The position numbers were made by a program, and so were the translations under genes. From Paraburkholderia aromaticivorans (GTDB lineage: Bacteria; Pseudomonadota; Gammaproteobacteria; Burkholderiales; Burkholderiaceae), in assembly GCF_012689525.1 (NCBI RefSeq), contig NZ_CP051515.1, positions 2,790,001-2,854,000 of the forward strand: 64,000 nucleotides of DNA, given 5' to 3'. This document shows positions 25,423 through 33,665 of the stretch, piece after piece. Under the pieces are notes generated by a model. That model had not been told where the DNA came from. It saw only the letters and a list, made by a program, of their open reading frames with translations, and searched no databases. Positions within the stretch are counted from its first letter, which is position 1. Every line of letters starts with the position of its first letter.

Positions 25423-25815
25423 TCAGGCCGCCTGCGACGACAGGTGATAGTCGTCGGCGCCCCAGTACGCGCGCATGCGCACGATCTTGCCGGCGGCGTC
25501 GAAGTCCATCACGTCGGTCACGTCGATATGCGCGGGGTGTCCGTCTTGCGACGTGACATGCACGCGAAAGCTGATCGACGCGCTATTGCCGTGCGACCCG
25601 CGCGGCGGCGCCATCAGTTCGAGCCGCGCGCCCACCGAGGTCGCGTACGCATAGAACGCGTCGATCTCACTGCGGCCTTCTTTCACTGGCGTGCCGACCG
25701 GGTCCTCGACGCTCGCGTTGTCGGCGAACAGCGCCGCCACGCGCGCGGCGTCGGCCGCGTTAAACGCCTCGATATACTCGACGAGGCGCGCCTTCATGTT
25801 TTCACTGGTGTTCAT
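25423..25815 (-). CDS. ksi: Steroid delta5-delta4 isomerase (ketosteroid isomerase)
   Basis: A 130-residue SnoaL-fold protein that aligns along its length with bacterial ketosteroid isomerases. The three catalytic residues are visible at near-identical positions: Tyr14 (LVEYIEAFN), Asp38 (SVEDPVGT) and Asp101 (VTDVMDFD). The end GKIVRMRAYWGADDYHLS also matches the Pseudomonas putida enzyme. It moves the 5,6 double bond of 3-oxo-delta5-steroids into conjugation at 4,5, the step after oxidation of the 3-hydroxyl. TAGGAG lies before the ATG. A longer reading frame upstream is the neighbouring SDR out of frame. Gene order with an SDR upstream fits coupled 3-hydroxyl oxidation and isomerisation. 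Confidence 0.93.
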   Translation of the reverse strand: MNTSENMKARLVEYIEAFNAADAARVAALFADNASVEDPVGTPVKEGRSEIDAFYAYATSVGARLELMAPPRGSHGNSASISFRVHVTSQDGHPAHIDVTDVMDFDAAGKIVRMRAYWGADDYHLSSQAA

Positions 25816-25823
25816 TCGCGCTC

Positions 25824-26609
25824 CTAGCGTGCGGTGTAGCCGCCGTCGATCACCAACTCCGTGCCCGTCACGTAGCGCCCGGCCGGCGAGACCAGATAGA
25901 GAATGCCCGCGGCGATATCCTGCGGATCGCCGATCTTCGCGAGCGGCACGAGCGTTTTCATGTGCGCGAAAATCTGCTCCGGGTCGCCGAGCCTGGCGAA
26001 TGCTTCTTCCAGCAGCGGCGTGCGAATGAAGCCGGGGTGCACCGAGTTCGCGCGGATGTTCTGCGTGGCGTACAGCATCGCTTCGGTCTTCGCCATCAGG
26101 CGCACCGCGCCTTTCGACGCGTGATACGCCGGCACGTCCGGTCCGCCGACGAGGCCGTACATCGACGACAGATTCACGATCGAGCCGCCGCCTGCGGCCA
26201 GCAGGTGCGGGATCGCGTACTTGGTGCAGAGGAACACGCCCGTGACATTCACGTCGATGACTTGCTGCCACTGCTGCAGCGTCATTTCGTGCGTCGGCAG
26301 ATTCGCGCCTTCGATGCCCGCGTTGTTCACTAGCGCGTCGAGTCGTCCGAAGCGCGCGGCGATTTCACCGAACACGCTTTGCACGCTGTCTTCCTGCGTG
26401 ACGTCCATCTTCCAGAACGCCGCCTTGCCGCCCGACTCATTGATCTCGGCGACGAGTTGTTCGCCGGCTTGCGTGAGCACGTCGAGCACGGCGATCGCCG
26501 AGCCGGCCGCCGCCAGCGTGCGCGCCGTCTGCGCGCCGATGCCGCGCGCGCCACCTGTGATCGCGGTCACTTTGCCGCTCATGTCGAATAGCTGATGGGG
26601 AAATGTCAT
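25824..26609 (-). CDS. Short-chain dehydrogenase, probable hydroxysteroid dehydrogenase
   Basis: A 261-residue classical SDR. The NAD-binding motif TGGARGIG sits near residue 18, NNAGIEG and LSSMYGLVGG follow, and the catalytic YHASKGAVR is near residue 160. The end GTELVIDGGYTAR is typical of 3alpha/7alpha/20beta-type hydroxysteroid dehydrogenases and relatives. It ends eight bases before the ketosteroid isomerase gene and follows the hsaD-like hydrolase gene. Oxidation of a ring hydroxyl, most simply the 3-hydroxyl that the isomerase requires oxidised, is the likely job. Exact position and stereochemistry cannot be read from sequence. Confidence 0.85.
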   Translation of the reverse strand: MTFPHQLFDMSGKVTAITGGARGIGAQTARTLAAAGSAIAVLDVLTQAGEQLVAEINESGGKAAFWKMDVTQEDSVQSVFGEIAARFGRLDALVNNAGIEGANLPTHEMTLQQWQQVIDVNVTGVFLCTKYAIPHLLAAGGGSIVNLSSMYGLVGGPDVPAYHASKGAVRLMAKTEAMLYATQNIRANSVHPGFIRTPLLEEAFARLGDPEQIFAHMKTLVPLAKIGDPQDIAAGILYLVSPAGRYVTGTELVIDGGYTAR

Positions 26610-26698
26610 ACCGTCTCCGTCATGTTGTCGTTGGATGGTCCGCGCCGCGCGGTGTCACGTGATGTCGCGTTTCCTTGCGCCGCAGACTGAAGCATGCC

Positions 26699-27577
26699 TC
26701 AAGCGCCGCGCCGCTCCGCGAGAAATTCCAGGCATTCGCGGTTGAAATACCGCCGGTGCTCGACCATCACCCAATGGCCGCAGCGATTCATCAGCACGAA
26801 GCGGGCGTCGGCACAATGTTCGAGAAAGCGCATCGCGCCGCTCGCCGGATTGAAGCGGTCGTCGCTGCCCCAGAAGCCGAGCACCGGGCACTTCAGCTCG
26901 GCGAGACGCGTGGTGAGGTTCGGCACGCGCATGGTCGAGAGCACTTCGGGCGGCTGTTGTTCGCACACGCGCAGGCGTTCGTCGACCAGCGCGTCGGTGA
27001 CGAGGCTGCGATCGAACACCAGCATTTCGAGCAGTTGCCGCATGGTCAGCCGGTTCATTTGCCGATTCGTGAACAGCGACACCATCTTCTGGATGCCGTC
27101 CATTCTGAAGTAGGTCTCGCGCTCTTCGACGCCGCCGGGCGCCATCATGATCAGACTGTCGACGTCGTCGGGATAGTCGAGCGCGTATTGCAGCGCGATC
27201 GCGCCGCCTAGCGAATTGCCGAGCAACGTGGCCCGCCCGATGCCGTTGGCCGTGAGTTGCGCACGCAATGCGCTGACGAAGAAATCGAGCGTGTAGTGCA
27301 CGTCGGCAGGCTTGGACGATGCGCCGTAACCCGGCAAATCGACCACGATCGCCCGGTAGCCGGCGGCGGCGAATTGCGGGTAGTTGTGCTTGAAATTGCT
27401 GAAGCCGCTTGCACCGGGCCCGCTGCCGTGAATGAACACGACGGGCGCGCCGCTGCCGGCTTCGAAGTGATGCAGCGTGAGGCCGCCGGGCACCTCGGTG
27501 AAAATGCCGGTGGGCGGCTGCAAAGGTGCGCGCGTTTGCGACGCGGCTTCCTGAAACTCGGTGGGCGTTGCGGTCAT
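26699..27577 (-). CDS. hsaD: Meta-cleavage product hydrolase HsaD/TesD (4,9-DSHA hydrolase)
   Basis: A 292-residue alpha/beta hydrolase of the C-C bond hydrolase group. The oxyanion segment HGSGPGASGFSNFKHN, nucleophile Ser122 in LLGNSLGGA, Asp240 in GSDDRFNP and His268 in CGHWVMVEH form the expected triad. These features match BphD/HsaD enzymes. In steroid degradation HsaD cleaves the extradiol product of HsaC into HIP (the C/D-ring acid) and 2-hydroxyhexa-2,4-dienoate. HsaC is encoded at 55331-56227 and the enzymes for the dienoate at 31939-34694, so the function fits. A conserved hairpin lies just upstream of its ribosome-binding site (AGGAG). Confidence 0.9.
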   Translation of the reverse strand: MTATPTEFQEAASQTRAPLQPPTGIFTEVPGGLTLHHFEAGSGAPVVFIHGSGPGASGFSNFKHNYPQFAAAGYRAIVVDLPGYGASSKPADVHYTLDFFVSALRAQLTANGIGRATLLGNSLGGAIALQYALDYPDDVDSLIMMAPGGVEERETYFRMDGIQKMVSLFTNRQMNRLTMRQLLEMLVFDRSLVTDALVDERLRVCEQQPPEVLSTMRVPNLTTRLAELKCPVLGFWGSDDRFNPASGAMRFLEHCADARFVLMNRCGHWVMVEHRRYFNRECLEFLAERRGA

Positions 27578-27597
27578 GCGCGCTTGTCTCCTGTGTC

Positions 27598-27631
27598 GAT
27601 CGGAGTTGGCGCTTTAGCGCCTACTCCGATC
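27598..27631 (-). promoter_or_regulatory. Leader hairpin upstream of the hsaD-like gene (copy 1 of a repeated element)
   Basis: A 34-base palindrome with outer arms GATCGGAGT and ACTCCGATC and inner arms GGCGC and GCGCC around TTTA. On the minus strand it ends just before the ribosome-binding site ACAGGAGACA of hsaD. Two further copies lie before the YCF48-like gene at 41320-41403. Bases in the outer stem differ between the sites but changes are compensated, showing that pairing is conserved. Immediately 5' is GCTTTGC followed by ATG GGA TCG GAG TAG, a four-codon open frame whose stop falls in the stem. Confidence 0.65.
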
Positions 27632-27781
27632 CCATGCAAAGCTGTCGATCGGCGACGTGTGAGTCGCCAGCGCAATCATCATCGGCGCGAATGCACGGAT
27701 CGGCATCGTCTTTTCAGACTACGAGGCGCCGCCGCATTTCTCCTACCATCGGGCCCACACGAACTGATGGAGACAGCGGCA

Positions 27782-28693
27782 ATGACGGGATTCGATTTCA
27801 GCGGCAAGGTGGTGCTGGTGACGGGCGGCACCAAGGGAATTGGCGCGGGCATCGCGCAGGCGTTCGTCGCGGCGGGCGCGACCGTGTATGTATGTGGACG
27901 CACGCCGCCAGAGAACGCCGCATCGGGCTCGCCGGAGCGTCGCGATCCGCGTGACGAGCGGTCAGGAAGCTCTCGTGATGACGCGCCTCGTAATCCGTCC
28001 GCGCACGCGCCAAACCCAACCCCGCGCTTCATCGCCGCAGACGTACGCGACATAGACGCAATCGACACCATGCTCGCGCGGATCGAGCGTGAAACCGGCC
28101 GCCTCGACATTGTGGTCAACAACGCGGGCGGTGCCCCGTTCGCGCTCGCCGCCGATGCCTCTCCGCGTTTCACCGAAGCGGTCATCCGCCTGAACCTGCT
28201 CGCACCGCTGCAACTCGCGCAACGCGCCAATGCGCTGATGCAGCGCCAGCGCGACGGCGGCGTGCTGTTGTTCATCGGCAGTGTGAGCGGCTTGCGGGCC
28301 TCACCGGGCACGGCCGCATACGGCGCGGCCAAAGCGGGCCTGCTCAATGCCGTGCGTTCGCTCGCGGTCGAATGGGCGCCGAAGGTACGCGTCTGCGCAG
28401 TGAGCCCGAGTCTCGTGGAAACCGAAACCGCCACGAGCGGACACACCGGTTCATCAAAGAGCGACGCGCAAGACACCGCCCTCGCCAGCATCGAAGCAAC
28501 GATTCCCGCGGGCCGTCTCGCCCAGCCTGCCGACATTGCGTCCGCGTGCCTCTTTCTCGCATCGCCTCACGCGGCGTATGCATCGGGCAGCAACCTGATT
28601 CTCGAAGGCGGCGGCGAAGTGCCAGCCTTTCTCGCCGCCACCGGCCAGCATCAAGCCTTTGCCGCGAAGTCCGAGGAACCTGCACGTCATTAG
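27782..28693 (+). CDS. Short-chain dehydrogenase with a polar insertion
   Basis: A 303-residue SDR. The motif TGGTKGIG is at residues 14-21, NNAGGAPFALA, IGSVSGLRAS and catalytic YGAAKAGLL follow. About 40 residues rich in Pro, Arg, Ser and Asp (starting TPPENAASGSPERRDPRDER) interrupt the usual link between strand 2 and the DV motif (FIAADVRDIDAID), making the protein longer than the normal 250-260. ATG at 27782 has GGAG nine bases upstream. It is divergent from the hsaD-like gene and heads the plus-strand arm of the steroid locus. A hydroxysteroid or hydroxyacyl-CoA substrate is likely from context, but neither is shown. Confidence 0.83.
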   Translation: MTGFDFSGKVVLVTGGTKGIGAGIAQAFVAAGATVYVCGRTPPENAASGSPERRDPRDERSGSSRDDAPRNPSAHAPNPTPRFIAADVRDIDAIDTMLARIERETGRLDIVVNNAGGAPFALAADASPRFTEAVIRLNLLAPLQLAQRANALMQRQRDGGVLLFIGSVSGLRASPGTAAYGAAKAGLLNAVRSLAVEWAPKVRVCAVSPSLVETETATSGHTGSSKSDAQDTALASIEATIPAGRLAQPADIASACLFLASPHAAYASGSNLILEGGGEVPAFLAATGQHQAFAAKSEEPARH

Positions 28694-28804
28694 CACGCAC
28701 GTCCCCAGGACAACCGACTAGTCCGTTTTGACGATTCTCGCGCCGCACGCGCCGCCTAACCTCTGAGCACAACAAATTTCAGATGTGACCACAGAGGAGA
28801 CAGA

Positions 28805-30379
28805 ATGCAGATCAACGGAACACGAGAGCGCGCACCAGCGATGCGCGCGCTGTGCACGGCATGCAAACTCGCGATGCTGGCCGCGGCGACGCTCAATATG
28901 GCCCCCGCCCACGCGGGCGACACGCTCAATCTCGGCGCGGACACCACGCTCGATTACACCTTCACGCTCGGCTATGGTCTCGGCATGCGCACACGCGCGC
29001 CGAGCGGCAACCTGCTGACGCCGGAGAATATCAACGGCGACGACGGCGACCGCAACTTCGCCAAAAACAAGCTGATCCAGAACCAGGTGAGCCTGCTCGG
29101 CGAAGTGAACCTGAAGCACGACGACTGGGGCGTATTCGTGCGCGCCGACACGTTCTACGATCAGGCCTATCAACATCCGAACTACAACGACGCACCCGGC
29201 ACCGTGAATCACGGCGGCGTCTTCAACAACTTCACCGAGCAGGCGAATTACTGGGCCGGCGGCCGCACCCAACTGCTCGCCGCCTACGTGTACAACACAT
29301 TCAAGCTGGGCGGCACCAGCCTGAACGTGAAGGTCGGAGATCAGGTCGTGGCGTGGGGCGAGAGCGTGTTCTTCCCGAACATCGCGGGCGCGCAAGGCCC
29401 TGCTGACGCCACTAAATCATTCGTCGCCGGCGCTGAAGTGAAGGACATTCTGCTGCCGGTTCCGCAGATCTCCACGCAATGGCAGATCGCGCCGAATTTC
29501 AGCCTGCTCGGCTATTACCAGTTCTCTTTCCAGCCGAATCAGTTGAGCGCGCCCGGCAGCTACATGAGCTATTCCGACGTGGTCGGGCCCGGCGCGGAAT
29601 ACATCATCGGACCGGGCGGCATCCATATTCCGCGCGGTGACGATATTCGTCCGGGCAACAGCGGTCAATGGGGTCTCGGCGCGCGCTGGCGCGTGTTCGG
29701 CGATACCGAAATCGGCGCCTACTACCTGCACTACAACGACATGAATCCCAGTGTCGTGACAACCTATTTCCCGACGCTCGGCTATCAGCAGAAGTACTTC
29801 GACAACATCAAGCTCAGCGGCCTGAGTTTTTCCACTGATCTGAACGGTGTGAACGTCGCGGGCGAAACCTCGTACCGGCAAGGCGCCGCCGTGCTCGTGA
29901 ATACCGCCGCCGGTGCGCAAACCACGCGCGGCGACATCTGGCAATCGAATCTCTCCGCGATCTATTCGATCGGCCCGACCTTCCTCGCCGCCTCGCAAAC
30001 GCTGGTGGGCGAAGTGTCGTACGTGCACGCCGGCAACGTCACGCCGCTGCTCGGTTCGTCGACGCTCGCCAACACGCGCAATTCCGCCGCGTTCGAAGTG
30101 GCCTGGACGCTGAGCTACAAGAACGTCTTCAGCGGCTGGGACGTGGACGTGCCCATCACTTACGCCGACGACTTCACCGGCAAATCGGCGCTGGCCGGCG
30201 CGCTCGGTTCGATGACCGGCGTAGGCGATCACCGCGTGACGGTGGGTGTGAACTTCACGCGTCTGAGCAACCTGAAACTCGCGCTGGTCTACGCGAAGTT
30301 TCTCGGCCGCCCGGACCCGACCAACCGCCCGCTCGCCGATCGCGACTATGTGCTCGCGACCGCGACCTATTCGTTCTGA
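28805..30379 (+). CDS. DUF1302 family outer-membrane protein
   Basis: A 524-residue protein with a signal peptide (CKLAMLAAATLNMAPAHAG) and a long series of amphipathic strands. It ends in an aromatic residue (RDYVLATATYSF), as outer-membrane beta-barrels do. Segments such as DDWGVFVRADTFYDQAYQHP, VGDQVVAWGESVFFPNIAGA and GARWRVFGDTEIGAYYLHYN match DUF1302. GAGGAG is about six bases before the ATG. DUF1302 genes usually pair with DUF1329, and here DUF1329 follows after 99 bases. In degraders of hydrophobic compounds such pairs accompany RND and YCF48-like genes. A role in steroid passage through the outer membrane is inferred. Confidence 0.87.
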   Translation: MQINGTRERAPAMRALCTACKLAMLAAATLNMAPAHAGDTLNLGADTTLDYTFTLGYGLGMRTRAPSGNLLTPENINGDDGDRNFAKNKLIQNQVSLLGEVNLKHDDWGVFVRADTFYDQAYQHPNYNDAPGTVNHGGVFNNFTEQANYWAGGRTQLLAAYVYNTFKLGGTSLNVKVGDQVVAWGESVFFPNIAGAQGPADATKSFVAGAEVKDILLPVPQISTQWQIAPNFSLLGYYQFSFQPNQLSAPGSYMSYSDVVGPGAEYIIGPGGIHIPRGDDIRPGNSGQWGLGARWRVFGDTEIGAYYLHYNDMNPSVVTTYFPTLGYQQKYFDNIKLSGLSFSTDLNGVNVAGETSYRQGAAVLVNTAAGAQTTRGDIWQSNLSAIYSIGPTFLAASQTLVGEVSYVHAGNVTPLLGSSTLANTRNSAAFEVAWTLSYKNVFSGWDVDVPITYADDFTGKSALAGALGSMTGVGDHRVTVGVNFTRLSNLKLALVYAKFLGRPDPTNRPLADRDYVLATATYSF

Positions 30380-30478
30380 GTTGACGCGCCGCGTTGAACC
30401 CGAAGGTGATTCCGCGGCGCCTTGCAACACGCATCACCCTTTGAATCAGCCGTCTTTTTACTGCAAGAGGATTTGGTC

Positions 30479-31858
30479 ATGAGTCGAATTTTCAATCCCG
30501 CACTGCGTGTCTGCGTGTTCGCTGCAGGCGCCGCGCTCGCAGCCGCATCGTTCGCCAAAACCAGCCCGGAAGATATCGCCAAACTCGAAGGACCGCTCAC
30601 GCCGATGGGCGCCGAGCGCGCGGCCAACGCCGACGGCACGATCCCCGCATGGAGCGGCAAGTGGTTTGGCACGCCACCCGGCGTCGACTACAAGCAGGGG
30701 CAGCGCTTTCCCGATCCGTATGCAAGCGAGAAGCCGCTCTTCGTGATTACCGCGCAAAACATGCAGCAATACGAAGCGCGCCTGACGGACGGCGAGAAAG
30801 CGCTGCTCAAGAAGTATCCCGACACCTTCAAGATTCCGGTCTATCCGAGCCACCGCGATTTCAGCTACGGCGATGCCGTGTACAAGGACATTCGCCTGTA
30901 CGCGCCCACCACCACGATGACGAAGGACCAGAATGGCCTGAAGGAGTTTCCGCCGGTCACGCCGTTCCCGGTGCCGAAGAACGGCGTGGAGGCGATGTGG
31001 AATCTGCGCTTCGCGTCGGCCATCGAAGGCGAAACCGCGACCTACGATCAGGCCGTCGTCTATCCGGACGGCAATATCGCGTGGGGCAAGGTGCAATACG
31101 CGATCTACGGACCGCGCAGCGCGGACCGCTTCGATCCGAAGAGCGCACTGAACAGCAAGAGCTTCTTCCGCCAGACCACCATGCTGCCGCTCTCCGATCG
31201 CGGCACGATCATCACCGGCTTCGAGATGTGGGACCAGGAAGGCTCCGATACGCGCCGTACCTGGTCATATAACCCCGGCACGCGACGCGTGCGGCAGGCG
31301 CCGGAATTCGGCTTCGACCAGCCCGAAGGACCGGGCGGCTTCCGTACCGTCGATGACGACCGCCTCTTCAACGGCTCGGGCGAACGTTACGACTGGAAGA
31401 TCATCGGCAAGCGCGAGGTGTACGTCCCCTACGACAACTACAAGCTGATGGACCCGTCGATCAAGTACACCGATCTGCTCACCAAGGGTCACGAGAACAT
31501 GCAGTACATGCGCTTCGAACTGCATCGTGTCTGGGTGTTGCAGGCCACGCTCAAGTCCGGCTATCGCCATCAATACGCGAAACGTGTGCTGTATCTCGAC
31601 GAAGACACGTGGAATGCCGTGGCCGCCGACAACTACGACGCACGCGGCACGCTATGGCGCACGAACTTCGCGCCGACGCTCTATGCCTTCGATGCCAAGA
31701 CGTTCTATTCGACCGCCGTGTTCTATCACGACCTGATCTCCGGTGCCTATTACGCCGACCGTCTGGTGAATCAGGAACCGATGCCGGTGCTCACGCGTGG
31801 CTCACAACTGACCGAAGCCTACTTCTCACCTGACGCGATTCGCGGCGCGGGCAACTGA
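30479..31858 (+). CDS. DUF1329 family periplasmic/outer-membrane protein
   Basis: A 459-residue exported protein with a signal peptide (MSRIFNPALRVCVFAAGAAL, cleaved near SFAK). Family features include LEGPLTPMGAERAANADGTI, PAWSGKWFGTPPGVDYKQGQ and YDWKIIGKREVYVPYDNYKL. DUF1329 proteins are predicted to have a LolB-like fold able to hold lipophilic molecules. AAGAGG eight bases before the ATG at 30479 supports the start. It lies between the DUF1302 gene and the HsaE/G/F genes on the same strand. A periplasmic carrier of steroid substrate between outer membrane and inner-membrane RND protein is plausible but untested. Confidence 0.87.
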   Translation: MSRIFNPALRVCVFAAGAALAAASFAKTSPEDIAKLEGPLTPMGAERAANADGTIPAWSGKWFGTPPGVDYKQGQRFPDPYASEKPLFVITAQNMQQYEARLTDGEKALLKKYPDTFKIPVYPSHRDFSYGDAVYKDIRLYAPTTTMTKDQNGLKEFPPVTPFPVPKNGVEAMWNLRFASAIEGETATYDQAVVYPDGNIAWGKVQYAIYGPRSADRFDPKSALNSKSFFRQTTMLPLSDRGTIITGFEMWDQEGSDTRRTWSYNPGTRRVRQAPEFGFDQPEGPGGFRTVDDDRLFNGSGERYDWKIIGKREVYVPYDNYKLMDPSIKYTDLLTKGHENMQYMRFELHRVWVLQATLKSGYRHQYAKRVLYLDEDTWNAVAADNYDARGTLWRTNFAPTLYAFDAKTFYSTAVFYHDLISGAYYADRLVNQEPMPVLTRGSQLTEAYFSPDAIRGAGN

Positions 31859-31885
31859 ACCCGCTTGCGTTTCTATCGCGTGCAA

Positions 31886-31915
31886 GAGCGGCGCTGCGTT
31901 CGTGCGGCGCCGCTC
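31886..31915 (+). other. Intergenic hairpin before hsaE
   Basis: Arms GAGCGGCGC (31886-31894) and GCGCCGCTC (31907-31915) form a nine-base GC stem between the DUF1329 and hsaE genes. There is no U-tract after it, so it is more likely an mRNA-stabilising or attenuating structure than a full terminator. It may allow different levels of transport and enzyme genes. Confidence 0.4.
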
Positions 31916-31938
31916 GAAACTCTCCACTCGTATCGGTC

Positions 31939-32721
31939 ATGACCTCGACACATCACGCCGAACTCGGCGACACGCTCTATTGCGCCTGGCTCGACCGCAC
32001 GCCGGTCGCGCCGTTCTCCGCGCGCGCTGACGGCTTGCCGCTCGCCGACGCCTACCGTGTGCAACAGCATTTCATCGCGCGCCGGCTCGCGGCCGGCGAA
32101 ACCGTCGTCGGCAAGAAGATCGGCGTGACGAGCCAGGTCGTGCAGGACATGCTCGACGTGCGTCAGCCTGACTTCGGCGTGCTGCTTTCGGGCATGCACT
32201 ACGCCGCCGGCCAGGCGATCCCCATCGACACGCTGATCCAGCCGCGCGCGGAAGGCGAGATCGCGTTCTATCTGCAACGCGATCTGCGCGGCCCCGGCGT
32301 CACGCGCGAAGACGTGCTAGCCGCCACCGGATCGGTGGGCGCGTGTTTCGAGATCGTCGATTCGCGCATTCGCGACTGGGCAATCCGCATCGGCGATACC
32401 GTCGCCGACAACGCCTCGTGCGGCGTCTACGTGCTCGGCCACGAGCGCGTGCCGCCGGACGCGCTCGATCTGGCCGCCTGCCGGATGACGCTCGACAAGA
32501 ACGGCGAACGCGTCGCCGAAGGTATCGGCGCCGCGGCGCTCGGCCATCCCGCCGACGCCGTCGCGTGGCTCGCCAATACGCTTGGCGAACTCGGCATGCC
32601 CCTGCTCGCGAGCGAGGTCGTGTTGTCCGGTTCGCTCGCGGCGCTGATTCCCGTAATCCGTGGCGACGTGCTGGAAATGCATATAGAAGGCATCGGCGGT
32701 TGCTCGGTGCGTTTCGTTTGA
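31939..32721 (+). CDS. hsaE: 2-hydroxyhexa-2,4-dienoate hydratase (2-keto-4-pentenoate hydratase family)
   Basis: A 260-residue member of the FAA hydrolase/hydratase family. Motifs include KIGVTSQVVQDMLDVRQPDF, RAEGEIAFYLQRDL with metal-ligand Glu residues, SVGACFEIVDSRIRDW and ADNASCGVYVLG. These match HsaE/MhpD/TesE hydratases that add water to the dienoate released by HsaD, giving 4-hydroxy-2-oxohexanoate. The next two genes encode the dehydrogenase and aldolase of the same branch, the order known from other steroid and phenylpropionate pathways. No strong ribosome-binding site precedes the ATG at 31939, so translation may be modest or the start uncertain by a few codons. Confidence 0.9.
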   Translation: MTSTHHAELGDTLYCAWLDRTPVAPFSARADGLPLADAYRVQQHFIARRLAAGETVVGKKIGVTSQVVQDMLDVRQPDFGVLLSGMHYAAGQAIPIDTLIQPRAEGEIAFYLQRDLRGPGVTREDVLAATGSVGACFEIVDSRIRDWAIRIGDTVADNASCGVYVLGHERVPPDALDLAACRMTLDKNGERVAEGIGAAALGHPADAVAWLANTLGELGMPLLASEVVLSGSLAALIPVIRGDVLEMHIEGIGGCSVRFV

Positions 32722-32755
32722 AGTCTCGACCGTCTCTCACTTAAGGATGCATTGA

Positions 32756-33655
32756 ATGAGCAAGATCAAATGCGCATTGATCGGGCCCGGCAACATCGGC
32801 ACCGATCTGCTGTACAAACTGCGTCGCAGCGCGGTGCTCGAACCGGTCTGGATGGTCGGTGTCGACGCCGCCTCCGAAGGCCTCGCGCGGGCTCGCGAGC
32901 TGGGCCTGAAAACGACTGCTGAGGGCATCGACGGCCTGCTGCCGCATCTGGCCGCCGACGACATCCGCATCGCCTTCGACGCCACGTCCGCGTACGTGCA
33001 CCGCGAGCACTCCGACAAGCTGACTGCGCGCGGCGTACGCGTGATCGACCTGACGCCTGCCGCGATCGGCCCGTTCTGCGTGCCACCGGTCAATCTTGCC
33101 GCGCAGAACGACCAGCAGGTGATGAACGTCAACATGGTCACGTGCGGCGGCCAGGCGACCATTCCGATGGTGTATGCCGTGTCGCGCGTGCAGCGCGTGG
33201 CGTACGGCGAGATCGTCGCGACCGTGTCGTCGCGTTCGGTCGGACCCGGCACGCGCAAGAACATCGACGAGTTCACGCGCACCACGTCGCTTGCGATCGA
33301 ACAGATCGGCGGTGCGGCCGTGGGCAAGGCGATCATCGTGATCAATCCGGCGGAGCCGCCGCTCATCATGCGCGACACCATTCATTGCTTGACCGAAGGC
33401 GATCCGGACATCGACGCGATCACCGCATCCGTGCATGCAATGGTCGATGAAGTGCGCCAATACGTGCCCGGTTATACGCTGAAAAACGGCCCGGTATTCG
33501 ACGGCCGGCGCGTCTCCGTGTTCATGGAAGTCGAAGGTCTCGGCGACTACTTGCCGAAGTACGCCGGCAATCTCGACATCATGACCGCGGCCGCCGCGCG
33601 CACCGCTGAAGTTTTCGCTCAACAGATGCTGGCAGCATCGCCCGTCACTGCGTAA
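32756..33655 (+). CDS. hsaG: Acylating acetaldehyde/propanal dehydrogenase
   Basis: A 299-residue CoA-acylating aldehyde dehydrogenase of the MhpF/TesF/HsaG family. The NAD-binding motif is [14 protein letters not shown], the catalytic cysteine lies in [16 protein letters not shown], and the family end [20 protein letters not shown] is present. AAGGA lies before the ATG at 32756. It should form a channelled complex with the aldolase encoded ten bases downstream, converting the aldehyde from 4-hydroxy-2-oxohexanoate cleavage to propanoyl-CoA with NAD and CoA. Preference for propanal over acetaldehyde is known for steroid enzymes and assumed here. Confidence 0.95.
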   Translation: MSKIKCALIGPGNIGTDLLYKLRRSAVLEPVWMVGVDAASEGLARARELGLKTTAEGIDGLLPHLAADDIRIAFDATSAYVHREHSDKLTARGVRVIDLTPAAIGPFCVPPVNLAAQNDQQVMNVNMVTCGGQATIPMVYAVSRVQRVAYGEIVATVSSRSVGPGTRKNIDEFTRTTSLAIEQIGGAAVGKAIIVINPAEPPLIMRDTIHCLTEGDPDIDAITASVHAMVDEVRQYVPGYTLKNGPVFDGRRVSVFMEVEGLGDYLPKYAGNLDIMTAAAARTAEVFAQQMLAASPVTA

Positions 33656-33665
33656 GGAGCCGACC

